14,532 nucleotides of DNA from Coprinopsis marcescibilis (GCA_004369085.1 ML210576.1:1-14532), one strand, 5' to 3'. Shown: positions 1 through 7,670, numbered from the stretch's first letter. Program-made: numbers and translations. The notes: a model not told the origin generated them from the letters alone.

Positions 1-38
1 CAGGACCCCCGAATATCAGGGTAAAGGTTGGGGTGGAA

Positions 39-449
39 TCCGGACACGATTTGGCGGTTTTGGGCGTTTAGGACGGGTACGTGTCCGGACAAATTTTTGA
101 AAAAATAGCCAAAATCATGGGTCAGAAGTCCGGACACGAATGGTCCTGGAGTGTTAGGTTGAGTCTCTTGTCCGGACACGTATGGTCTAACGGATAGATG
201 TAACACGCGCCTCGTAATTTCTTTTTGGATACTGCGAGTTCGAACCCCATTTGACATGGATTTACTTCGCAGTGTCAGGTTTATGTCACCTAGCGTATAA
301 TTGGGGTATATAGAGGGGAAAAAACGGATAATTTTGCGATTTTTTCACTTATGTTGGGGTATGGGTCCGGACAAAATTTTGACTTTGGGGAAATGTTGGG
401 ACCTTTGTCCGGACAAAAAATTGGAATTTGGCCAAAATGGTCCGGACAC
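39..449. repeat. Interspersed TCCGGACA repeat block
   Basis: Seven copies of the core TCCGGACA start at 39, 84, 129, 171, 366, 408 and 441. Spacing is 45, 45, 42, (195), 42 and 33 nt. Most copies are followed by C or AA and often sit in TGTCCGGACA, a perfect 10-nt palindrome; around 404-417 this grows to a perfect 14-nt palindrome TTTGTCCGGACAAA. The stretches after the cores at 84 and 408 are also alike (A/T-rich run, then GCCAAAAT, then ATGG or ATGGT), so longer degenerate units of about 40-45 nt were repeated in direct orientation. I see no long ORF here. It is probably part of a repeated non-coding element that may run beyond the left edge. I cannot name the family. Confidence 0.6.
176..257 (+). 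other. Degenerate tRNA-Thr-like segment with Pol III A and B boxes
   Basis: A near-consensus A box (TGGTCTAACGG, 183-193) is followed at 238-246 by a B box (GTTCGAACC). The D-stem can pair: GTCT at 185-188 against AGAT. A loop CTCGTAA at 211-217 would carry the anticodon CGT (Thr). The T-loop TTCGAAC is intact. The anticodon stem, T-stem and acceptor stem do not pair, so this is not a working tRNA. It could be a tRNA pseudogene or the head of a tRNA-derived SINE. It lies between TCCGGACA cores and so appears to belong to that repeat block. Confidence 0.35.
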
Positions 450-939
450 AAACCCGATTTTCGAACTCAACCTCTATCGGTATATTCGGGGGTCCTTGCG
501 GAGCTTGGAGTTAGCTCGACATGTTTGAATCCTAATAGAAAATACGAACATCCGGGTCCCGATGCGATGCTGGATCAGTCAATAGCGCTTAATGCTCCCG
601 TATCAAGGGTCCCTCCCAATCAAGCCCAATCCGGAGTCAAACACGCGCAATGGTCGCCGCAAGAGCCGCGAGAAAGCGCTCTCGAACGCCATAGAGCCCG
701 AGGAAGTAGAGCGTAGTATGTCTTGCCGAGCACAACATCAACAGAGACGGCGTCATTTCTCCGCCAGCGCTAAAAAAAACCAAAAGCCCCATATCGTGCA
801 AATGAATTGTGATTGATGTGCAATGATAAGCCAAGTGCCGTTGGTAATGAGCTCTGGTGCGAATACAGGTACAAATGCCTGGCTGTAAGCGTACAGGGTG
901 AATTAGGTAGCCATAAGTTCTCAAAATGTTGAATGATGT
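450..939. other. Gene-free stretch, left side
   Basis: Only short overlapping ORFs are present, and none looks like a known family or has coherent codon use. The right part is the 3' flank of the membrane-protein gene that ends at 940. I see no RNA gene and no clear further repeat here. Confidence 0.4.
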
Positions 940-2536
940 CTATCTTGGAAGAAACAGCGATGAAAGAATGGTATCGGTTTTAGAATCGTTGTCCATGGTC
1001 CAAACGTCGTTGAGGCTTGGAGCAGGGGCGAGAATGCGGTTAATTAGCGCAGAGTGTTGTTGCCAGATCTCTGTGTCTGTTGGGTTTACTTTTCGACGAA
1101 GTTGAAGAATTCTGTGGGTCAACTGTTAGACAGGGAGAAGAGGAATCCGTTTTTGAAAGAGCTCACACTCGGCATGCCTACACAGACAAAGTGAGAACGC
1201 GCTCATCCATATGCACGTGAAGACAGACTCACCACCAAATTGGGAATGACTAATATAAGAGGAAGGCCGATGCCAGTATGATATGATGGGGGTCTATATA
1301 GAGCATTAGAGGTAGGTCCAGTGTGAATCAAATCAAAGACATACTTAAAGAAAGCAATAGCCGCAGCCACGTTTAGTACGGTTACAATCACGAAGGCACC
1401 CAAGCCTACGCCACAACTGGGTCAGACGACGGAGGAGTTCAATACGTATTGAGGAGATGAATAATCACCTTGGCTGATAAAGTAACGAGCCAAGCTTAGA
1501 CCTCCCCGGATGTCACTCTCCTTTTTACACCACTGCGGAGGACGAAATTAAACCAGGGTGCAAAGATAACGGTAATGGTGTCATATATACGCACGATAAT
1601 GACTGTGACAAGCGACACCAGGTCCATGAGGATAGCAGCAAGCTAAGTAGATGGTTGAGAAAACCATTGCGCCGATATGAGAACAACGTGCATACCATTG
1701 AGAGCTATAGACAACGGATAAAACATCAGTAAAAGCAGCGATCACAGCAACAGAAAGGGTACGAACTCCAATCCTAATCCCCATGACCCCAGACCCGTAG
1801 TTGGGAAAGCAGCCTGTGAAAGGCTTCAAAGCCAGATAGAACAGATAATTTGGCATCTTTATATGAGCGCAAAAGGCCCAGATATCGACCCCGACCAGTC
1901 CCGCGTAACACAGTCCCAGCATAACCATAACACGGGTGTCTCGCCCTGTGAACGCGTATGCACGCATCACCATTACGGCTGGTAGCGAACGAGTTTCATC
2001 CAATCAGCTAACTTCCAAAGAGTGCCAAAGATTGTCTCCCTACCTTGCGGAAAGAATTGCTAAGGAGTCCGATTAGCTTCGGGTAGTTGGTGGGGGTCGC
2101 AGATGGGCTGCGAATGACTTACGCAGGGTGCCAATAGGATGTGAACCGCCACTCCAATACGAGAACAAGTTTCTCGTGTGTGGTTCGCGTTGTACGCCCA
2201 CATTATCAGTGGCCAAGTAAGAAGCTGATAGTACCGGCAAAGGAGGTAGGCGACCTTGACCGAGGTCCATCTCGAACTGTATATCTATATCGCAGCCTGT
2301 CAACATATGGAGGCACAGTACAGCTTTTCCTTAGCACATACAAGGCGAGCCTCCTTTTCAATCCTGTATCCGCAATATAAGCATCTCAGAAGCAGAAGAG
2401 AGGTGTGTGCGACTCACCCAGCAAACCACTCGTAGATTTGCAACGCATAGACCGCCGCTATCGCATACCTAGCCTCCACGATTGCGCCTGCGACCCATGG
2501 TATATCAGCCACCGTATAGCTGGCCACGGAGCTCAT
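940..2536 (-). CDS. DUF6533-type seven-helix membrane protein
   Basis: Splicing ten exons (2536-2418, 2363-2342, 2284-2123, 2059-2044, 1978-1696, 1642-1591, 1532-1469, 1405-1233, 1177-1169, 1122-940) gives one open frame of 360 aa; all phases agree and all introns are GT-AG. The N-terminal pattern, an aromatic/acidic motif (YEWFAGIEKEARLIY, 35-49) followed by VKVAYLLCRYY at 56-66, is the DUF6533 signature. Predicted helices lie near 13-38, 56-78, 89-111, 125-143, 178-197, 240-263 and 283-299. GCFPNYG at 162-168, RYFISQG at 234-240 and PNLVACR at 294-300 are further family-like blocks. The C-tail is hydrophilic. Three exons are tiny (22, 16 and 9 nt). The least certain part is residues 199-219, where exon 6 encodes a Cys/Ser-rich link. 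The family is common in Agaricomycetes and its function is unknown. Start chosen: the ATG at 2536, the only one giving this frame. Confidence 0.85.
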
Positions 2537-3774
2537 CACTCATTTGATAGGAGTTCTCCCTCCAAATGGTTCCAGGAGGGAGATAGGACGAGACGGTGAG
2601 GGTTGAAAGGCCAGGAGTCAGCGGAGCGTCGGTGTGGTGGGGGAAAGAAAACCTTGAAGCCTCCCAGGATAGTTGACATCTAGTATACATCACCATTCAA
2701 TACTATACAGTAATTGTGTAGTAAGGCTTGTCAAGCTCCTTGACAGTTAGCCATGCCGAATTAAGATTAATGGAGGAGATACGTCGGCCAAAAAAGGCGG
2801 TATCAACTGATCCAAGCACCATCTGTTTTTGTCTGTGGTTTGTCTTGGTTTGTTCGGCTCCCTGAAATTTAGTTATGCCGCTTTTGGCGCTGGTCATACA
2901 AGGTCATACGTCTTATTAGGCCCTATTCCCCTTTCGCCACCGACGTCAGCAATGAGCGCTGAGCTCTCTGAGCTTGAATGGTCCTCGCCGCATCTGACGC
3001 GCGCCATCGAGCGCAGTGTCTGCTGCAGTCTGCTGTTCCTCCTCGTTGATCCCGATACTGCTCAGAACTTCGGGCGGGTGGCGCTGCGGCTCCGTCGCAA
3101 ACGATTGCAAAACCATTGGTACCGTGGCAGACTGATCAACAGTTCCGTCACTCGACTGGCACCGCGGTTTAAAGGAATTTTCCTTCCCGGTTCTTGAAGG
3201 GATTTCGGAACCTAACTTGTACTGAGCTCAGGTGATTCAATGTCAGACTCAATGGCTGGCCCTGCCCAGGAATTCCAACTTCAACAGTAATTGACACAGA
3301 TAGCTGCTCAGGCCTCAGGTTTGCTCAGGGCATGGTGGCTGGAATGGTACCTGCACCTTTTAGTCAAACCGCATGACAGTGATCCAAGTAATACTCATTC
3401 ATAAGCACATTGCACATTTTGCTGAGGAACGAGCTCGACCGTGAAGCACAGAATTTTCCAGGGCTAAGAACCTGCTTGTCGCAAGCCCGACGACCGCCGT
3501 GATTCAAGTACTCGTTCATAAATGTGGTACGGATAGGAACGGATAGCAGTCTCCCAATCGTGTTCAGATTGGAAGGTTCATTGCTTTTTCGGGACAGCCA
3601 AACTATCAGTTCAGGTCCAAGTCACCTGGACTCAACTCGAGGCTATGCACCACTTGCAAGAAATAACATAGTATTGCATGTGCGCAAGATACATACGCTT
3701 TGATACCATATTGTAAGTAGCTCAGTGTGATAGATCATAGATACTGTGTGATAGTTAGTAGCCCACTGTCCAAA
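2537..3774. other. 1.2-kb stretch without a confident gene
   Basis: The part next to 2537 is pyrimidine-rich on the minus strand and probably holds the promoter and 5' UTR of the DUF6533 gene, which reads leftward from 2536. The rest is the 3' flank of the RING gene that ends at 3775. One coding-like ORF (2952-3197, +) is listed separately. A short imperfect direct repeat (GTGATYCAAGTA followed by CTCRTTCATAA) occurs near 3378-3405 and 3498-3522. Confidence 0.4.
2952..3197 (+). CDS. Unrecognised short ORF, 81 aa, possibly a gene fragment
   Basis: The frame runs from ATG at 2952 to TGA at 3197 and is rich in G/C at third codon positions in its first two thirds, which makes it more gene-like than the surrounding ORFs. 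The product starts MSAELSELEWSS and has a basic middle part (RLRRKRLQ). I do not recognise a domain, signal peptide or helix, and I found no good intron leading to a further exon. It may be a chance ORF or the remnant of a decayed gene. Confidence 0.15.
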   Translation: MSAELSELEWSSPHLTRAIERSVCCSLLFLLVDPDTAQNFGRVALRLRRKRLQNHWYRGRLINSSVTRLAPRFKGIFLPGS

Positions 3775-4772
3775 CTAAATCTGCCGAAGAGTTCTGCCAC
3801 TTCCTTGAGATAGGCGAGGCCTCTTGCTAGTGGCATCAGCGGAATTCATGTCCAATGACGCCCTGCAGCGTCTCCGAGGGAGAGGCCTAACCATCCGTTT
3901 CATCGGTGAATAGATATCAGTATCATCGGGTACATTCTCATCACCCAACGACCTCCTGCGGGATACCTCCTCCACCCTCAAGTTCGCCTTCGACACATGG
4001 TTCGCCCGACACTCGAACCTAAAATTCGCCAGCTCATCCACAGCCTTCGCCAACGCACTCGCAGTCTCCCGTTCCCTCTCTTCAGCAACATCCACAGCTC
4101 GTTCAGCACGCACAACGTCGCCCGCCATCTGGTTAACCTGCACATGAGCTTCCCGCAGCCGCCCCTTGGCGACCCGCTCCCTGCGCATGTACTCCTCCGC
4201 CGACTCTGCAGTCAAGCGACAGGCCTGCATGAGATGCCGCTCTCGGGTTTGCAGCACCTTCACCTGTTCATCGTACATCGCCAGCTGGGCGCGTAGCGCT
4301 TTCATCTCGTCCTCCTCGGGGTTTTCGCGCTGTTCTGCGGCGTCATCGAAGAAGACGCGTCGGATGTGGGGTAGGAAGAAAGGGTGTAGCTTCCGTGGGA
4401 GTGGCTTCAACTAAACGGGAGGTTGGTTAGAACGCGTGTTTGTTGAATCCTTTTGCGCGGTCAAGTGACGTACATCAGGGGTTTCTGAAGAGGGTTCGAC
4501 ATCGTCAGTGCACTAGGACAGCATGATTCATAACGAGGATACGCACTGAGCTGGAATTCCGTGCGACAGGTGGGGCACGTCGAGGTTAGGCGTCTTGGAT
4601 TGCTGCTCTGCGAACTGTTGATGTGGTCCACAAGACACTGTGAGCAGTAGACATGACCTAACAGCATCGTATTAGCGTAATAAACCTCACACCGACCATA
4701 AAGCTAACCGCAGGGAATAGAGACAGGATCCAAGAATCTCTCCAGACAAATCGAACATTGTGTGCCAGACAT
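3775..4772 (-). CDS. RING-finger/coiled-coil protein, probable E3 ubiquitin ligase
   Basis: Exons 4772-4709, 4657-4547, 4484-4474 and 4410-3775 join in phase to 273 aa. Residues 6-52 form a complete C3HC4 RING: C6, C9, C21, H23, C26, C29, C49 and C52, with the typical PCGH and CPTC blocks. RING domains of this kind recruit an E2 enzyme for ubiquitin transfer. After a short proline/basic link (residues 59-80) a Glu/Arg/Ala-rich stretch (about 94-200) has the heptad look of a long coiled coil, suited to dimerisation. The C-terminus is basic (PLPRRRCRAS, then SKRPR near 258) and could be a nuclear localisation signal. The third exon has only 11 nt and its neighbours are 62-63 nt introns. The ATG is seven codons short of the first RING cysteine pair, as in many fungal relatives. 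The substrate is unknown. Confidence 0.85.
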
Positions 4773-4806
4773 AATTTACGATAGAAAAGTTGAGAGTGGT
4801 AGGAAT

Positions 4807-4842
4807 GGGGAATGTAAAAGGGTAGAGGGGAATGTAAAAGGG
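4807..4842. repeat. Two tandem 16-nt units in a divergent promoter
   Basis: GGGGAATGTAAAAGGG occurs twice, at 4807-4822 and 4827-4842, in direct orientation with a 20-nt period. It lies just upstream of the RING gene (minus strand) and about 130 nt upstream of the ATG at 4972. It may be a duplicated protein-binding site, but nothing in the sequence shows which factor. Confidence 0.5.
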
Positions 4843-4861
4843 ACCAGCGCCTTGACTAGGG

Positions 4862-4892
4862 CCAATCAATCGTTACTTCGCTGTATATAAGG
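4862..4892 (+). promoter_or_regulatory. CCAAT and TATA boxes before the ATG at 4972
   Basis: CCAAT at 4862-4866 is followed by TATATAAGG at 4884-4892. The ATG at 4972 follows 80 nt later in the context ACAACCATGG, which matches the eukaryotic start consensus. Order and spacing fit a real RNA polymerase II core promoter that drives rightward transcription. It could serve the short secreted-peptide ORF, the TBL1-like gene behind it, or both on one transcript. Confidence 0.5.
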
Positions 4893-4971
4893 AGGCAAAG
4901 ACAAAGAGGACGGCCAAGTGGCCCAGTTGAAACTGTCAAGGGTCACCGTCACGACGAAAGACGCGACAACC

Positions 4972-5097
4972 ATGGTCGGTCCGTCGCGCCTCTTTATTGT
5001 GTTCTTGGCACCATTCGCCTTGGCATGGCCCGTGCGCAAGGGTCACCTGGCGACCGCGTGGAAACTTTCTTATTCTTTTCAAGAGGATGATATATGA
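4972..5097 (+). CDS. Candidate 41-aa secreted peptide
   Basis: The ORF starts at an ATG in an excellent context and codes for 41 residues. Residues 1-18 look like a signal peptide: a basic residue (R6), a hydrophobic core (LFIVFLAPFALA) and an A-L-A cleavage motif before W19. The remaining 23 residues start WPVRKGHL and end QEDDI. The pair R22-K23 could be a weak Kex2-type site. There is no cysteine and no C-terminal CaaX box, so it is neither a typical cysteine-rich effector nor a mating pheromone. Most of it lies in a direct repeat whose second copy (7573-7670) keeps the hydrophobic part but lacks the ATG and has TGG changed to TGA. It may instead be the first exon of a longer or decayed gene: the frame is shared with the ATG at 5101, separated by one TGA. 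I do not recognise the peptide. Confidence 0.4.
   Translation: MVGPSRLFIVFLAPFALAWPVRKGHLATAWKLSYSFQEDDI
4996..5092 (+). repeat. Direct repeat, left copy (A)
   Basis: These 97 nt match 7573-7670 in the same orientation at roughly nine of ten positions. In the first 68 aligned bases only five differ, and all five are transitions. A short indel and a few changes follow, then TATTCTTTTCAAGAGGATGATA is shared. The match starts abruptly at ATTGTGTTC. On the right it fades after GATGATA, with weak similarity for some 20 nt more. This copy lies inside the candidate peptide ORF, directly upstream of the TBL1-like gene. Confidence 0.8.
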
Positions 5098-5100
5098 TAC

Positions 5101-6942
5101 ATGAATAAGGAAAAAGAAAGGCGCCCAAGGAGAGACTCAAACCAAATGGACGTCACCCCTTCAACGCCTCAACAAGCCAAAGGTGAGCTCACTGCCCGGT
5201 GGCACACTCTATAGCACCATTAATATGATGTGTGATCCCGGGAACCGGGATAAAGTGAAACCTAAGCCTACAGACTCGTCTGGGGGTACACTTATAGCCG
5301 AATCTGAAAGCAAGACGATTGTTGCCGTCAAGGGGAGACCGCGACAACAAGGTCCAGGGGATGATATTACAGACCCTCGATCCGTTCTCTTTTTGCCAGG
5401 CCACAAGAGTGAACTGAGTATATATTTCAAGATCCGTCATCCGCTTGGTTAAGTTGAAACATTGCAGGTCTTCGTACTATGCTCTTTCAACCCTGTGCAT
5501 TTTGAGACGCTCGCCACTGGGTAAGGAACGCGTCCAAAATTGTGTCCCTTATCATCTCTAATTTTCATTTTCTTCGGACCAGATCGAAGGACGCAGTACT
5601 TAATCTGTGGAAGCTGCCCCAACCCCCATATCGTGGCGATGCATTCATTACTTCGGCTCTCCCACCCATATCCATCCCTCTATCATCATCGAACCAAGCA
5701 GACCTGACCGCTCTACATTGGAGTCCGGACGGGAATCTCCTCGCCGTTGGCTCATACGATTCAGTGTTTCGGATTTGTACGCGCAAAGGTTCAATGTATT
5801 TCACGCGCGCAATGCATGAGGTAACCTACCTTTGTTTTTGCATTTGACACAGATGGGATGTATTCAATTTACATTTACCTTTCATGTTCGTTTTCGAGCA
5901 GGGACCAATCTTCGCAGTGCGATTTTCGAAGAATGGGCGCTGGGTATTAACAGCCAGTCTGGATGGCTCTGTCGCCGTGTGTGATGTTCAAGAACGCAGG
6001 CTCCACAAGCGATACCAAGTTCACAGAGGTAAACGCCCGCGGTTGGAATTTATTGTTCGCAAAGTTACTAATTCTGGATCTAGATTGCTGCTTGGACGTT
6101 GATTGGTTGACTGATGATGCATTTGCTAGCGCCGGTGCTGACATGCGTATCAACATCATCAATATTCATGAAAACCAACCAATCAAGCATCTTGAGTACG
6201 TGATCTCTTCTTTTATCAGCAACTTTAATGTTAAGTGTCCATAGGGGCCACGAAGACGAGATTAATCAGATTCGGTCCAACCCATCTGGAACCAAGGTGG
6301 CCACATGTTCAGACGACATGACCGCACGTATTTACCGGGTGGACAACATTTCTTCCGCAATGGACGCCATTCCAGGTCTCTCTTCGTCTGATAATGTTGT
6401 CCTGCTTCAAGGCCATAAGCATTCAGTCAGCACGGTTTCTTGGTGTCCGAAGACACCAACGGGAAATCACGAAATAGTAGCCACTGCATCGTTCGACAAC
6501 ACGGCGAGACTATGGGACTCGGTCACTGGCCAGTGTCTGCATGTTATCGAAGACCACAAGCGCCCTGTTTACGCAATAGCCTTCAGTCCGAACGGACAAT
6601 TCTTTGCCACAGGAGGAGGCGACGGCTGGCTGCATATATTCGATATGAAGGTAATTAATGCTCCGATGCTCATATAAATCTACTAATTACTCTCCATGTC
6701 AGAATTATGAGCGCAAGTGGTCTTGGTTTGCAGGTGCGGATAAGCCGGGAGTTTTCGAGATCGATTGGCAAATTCAAGCCGATGGTGTAAACCGGATAGC
6801 ACTGGCTCTGGAAGGACGCCAGGTTGCTGTTATTGATGTCTCGAAATTGGCAGCGCTGGACACGATTGAATACCAATATGGCCTCCTGGGCATGCAATTC
6901 ACGGCAAGCGCTAATGTGACCAAACCGTCATCTTCCATGTAA
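5101..6942 (+). CDS. TBL1/Sif2-like WD40 corepressor protein, N-terminally truncated
   Basis: Exons 5101-5182, 5274-5413, 5468-5520, 5583-5820, 5902-6028, 6084-6195, 6245-6650 and 6703-6942 join to 465 aa. The product resembles TBL1/TBLR1 (animals) and Sif2 (yeast), WD40 scaffolds of NCoR and Set3C histone-deacetylase complexes. Visible blocks include GHKSE/VFVLCSFNP (70-83), LLAVGSYDS, FAVRFSKNGRWVLTASLDG, CCLDVDW (215-221), GHEDEINQIRSNPSGTKVA, CSDDMTARIY, GHKHSVSTVSWCP, ATASFDNTARLWD, PVYAIAFSPNG and GVFEIDW. The whole propeller is present up to the usual C-terminus. The family's N-terminal LisH region is absent; the frame opens in the basic linker (KEKERRPRRDSNQMDV). The intron after exon 2 would start CTGAGT instead of GTGAGT, and the GTATAT donor at 5418 breaks the frame with the normal acceptor. 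So this may be a shortened gene, a paralogue or a young pseudogene; the start at 5101 is only the first in-frame ATG. Confidence 0.8.
5414..5467 (+). other. Intron with altered 5' splice site (CTGAGT)
   Basis: Family alignment requires GHxSE to be followed by VF. In this gene GHKSE ends at 5413 and VFVLC starts at 5468, so a phase-0 intron of 54 nt is expected. Its acceptor (ATTGCAG) is normal, but its first bases are CTGAGT, one base from the strong donor GTGAGT. Alternatives are a donor at 5418 (GTATAT), which shifts the frame into an early stop with the normal acceptor, or that donor with a weak AAG acceptor at 5453. The latter keeps the frame but gives an intron of only 36 nt and inserts six extra residues. 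Confidence 0.5.
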
Positions 6943-7572
6943 TACTTTATGCAACACAATTCGCGTTATATATAACTGCAGCCATGATTTGTAAACTACA
7001 TCATCAGATGCTAGCCATCGAGGACACTGATGACAGACAACACCATCATCCAGCGAAAAGAAATGTCGTGGCAGAAGTTGGCCTGGACAGAGGTGCAACA
7101 ACCATCCTTCTCACAGACCGTCTTTTGAATGCTTATTCTCTTGACTGGATACTCAGGCGGGAGTTGCTGAAACGGCTCTAGCTGTGGATACCATCTTCAA
7201 TAGGGACACGAGAGACCCTCAGGCTTGTCCTAATGGCGAACGCGAATACCTGAACTGGAGCTTTACGTACACAGGCGCTGGAGTGGGTTTGGCCGCAATC
7301 GCTGCGCGCACTCTGTTTAGAAACGGGATGGCTTTCAGGATTATGGCTGCCAATCCATGTATGGAGTTAGAACCGCATCACTCCAAAGGTATATAATCCA
7401 CAGAGGAAGCTGGGTAGGTTGGCCAGGTAGAACTAAGGGGTTGTATCCATCGAGATATGCCTGTCCAACCTGCTGCCGAAGTGCTGCTATTATTCCGTTT
7501 GATAGAACTGCCACAGAGAGGCAAGTCTAGGTAGTAGACCCACTACTAAAGAAGTAGCAACGGGTCACAGGA
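6943..7572 (+). other. Unrecognised coding-like remnant downstream of the WD40 gene
   Basis: No complete gene is visible. From about 7154 to 7396 one frame stays open and reads like real protein (for example FNRDTRDPQACPNG, then YTGAGVGLAAIAARTLFRNG), ending in TAA at 7396. It has no good ATG and no convincing upstream exon; the frames before it (6984-7181) are interrupted. It could be the last exon or a remnant of another gene. I do not recognise the family. A TATA-like palindrome TTATATATAA lies near 6966. A six-base-pair hairpin (TAGTAG/CTACTA, 7532-7548) precedes the right copy of the direct repeat. Confidence 0.25.
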
Positions 7573-7670
7573 ATTGTGTTCTTGGCACTGTTCGCCTTGG
7601 CATGGCCCGTGCGCGAGGGTCGCCTGGCGACCGCGTGAAAATCAGTCCTATTCTTTTCAAGAGGATGATA
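7573..7670 (+). repeat. Direct repeat, right copy (B)
   Basis: Same orientation as 4996-5092 and about 2.58 kb away. Read in the frame of the left copy it still encodes the hydrophobic segment (IVFLALFALAWPVREG), but there is no in-frame ATG upstream (a TAG comes before the match), and the codon TGG of the left copy is TGA here. It therefore looks like a non-functional partial copy. The sequences upstream of the two copies are unrelated. Confidence 0.8.

Noticed and set aside
176..257. Functional tRNA-Thr gene
   Set aside because: Acceptor, anticodon and T stems do not pair, so only the promoter-like boxes and loops are retained.
301..716. Overlapping plus-strand ORFs in the left repeat
   Set aside because: They translate the TCCGGACA repeats and tRNA-like flanks, have no domain and no splice logic.
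4972..5097. Basidiomycete mating pheromone precursor
   Set aside because: Pheromone precursors end in a CaaX farnesylation motif; this peptide ends EDDI and has no cysteine.
7532..7548. TAGTAG/CTACTA hairpin as a transcription terminator
   Set aside because: The stem is only six base pairs, and intrinsic hairpin terminators are not how fungal polymerase II genes end.
4996..7670. LTR retrotransposon with the two 97-nt repeats as LTRs
   Set aside because: The repeats do not begin with TG and end with CA, no primer-binding site or polypurine tract is seen, and the interior codes for a WD40 protein instead of Gag-Pol.
4996..7670. RIP-type mutation as cause of the differences between repeat copies
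   Set aside because: All five leading differences are transitions, but they go in both directions between the copies, and five sites are too few to show a C-to-T bias.
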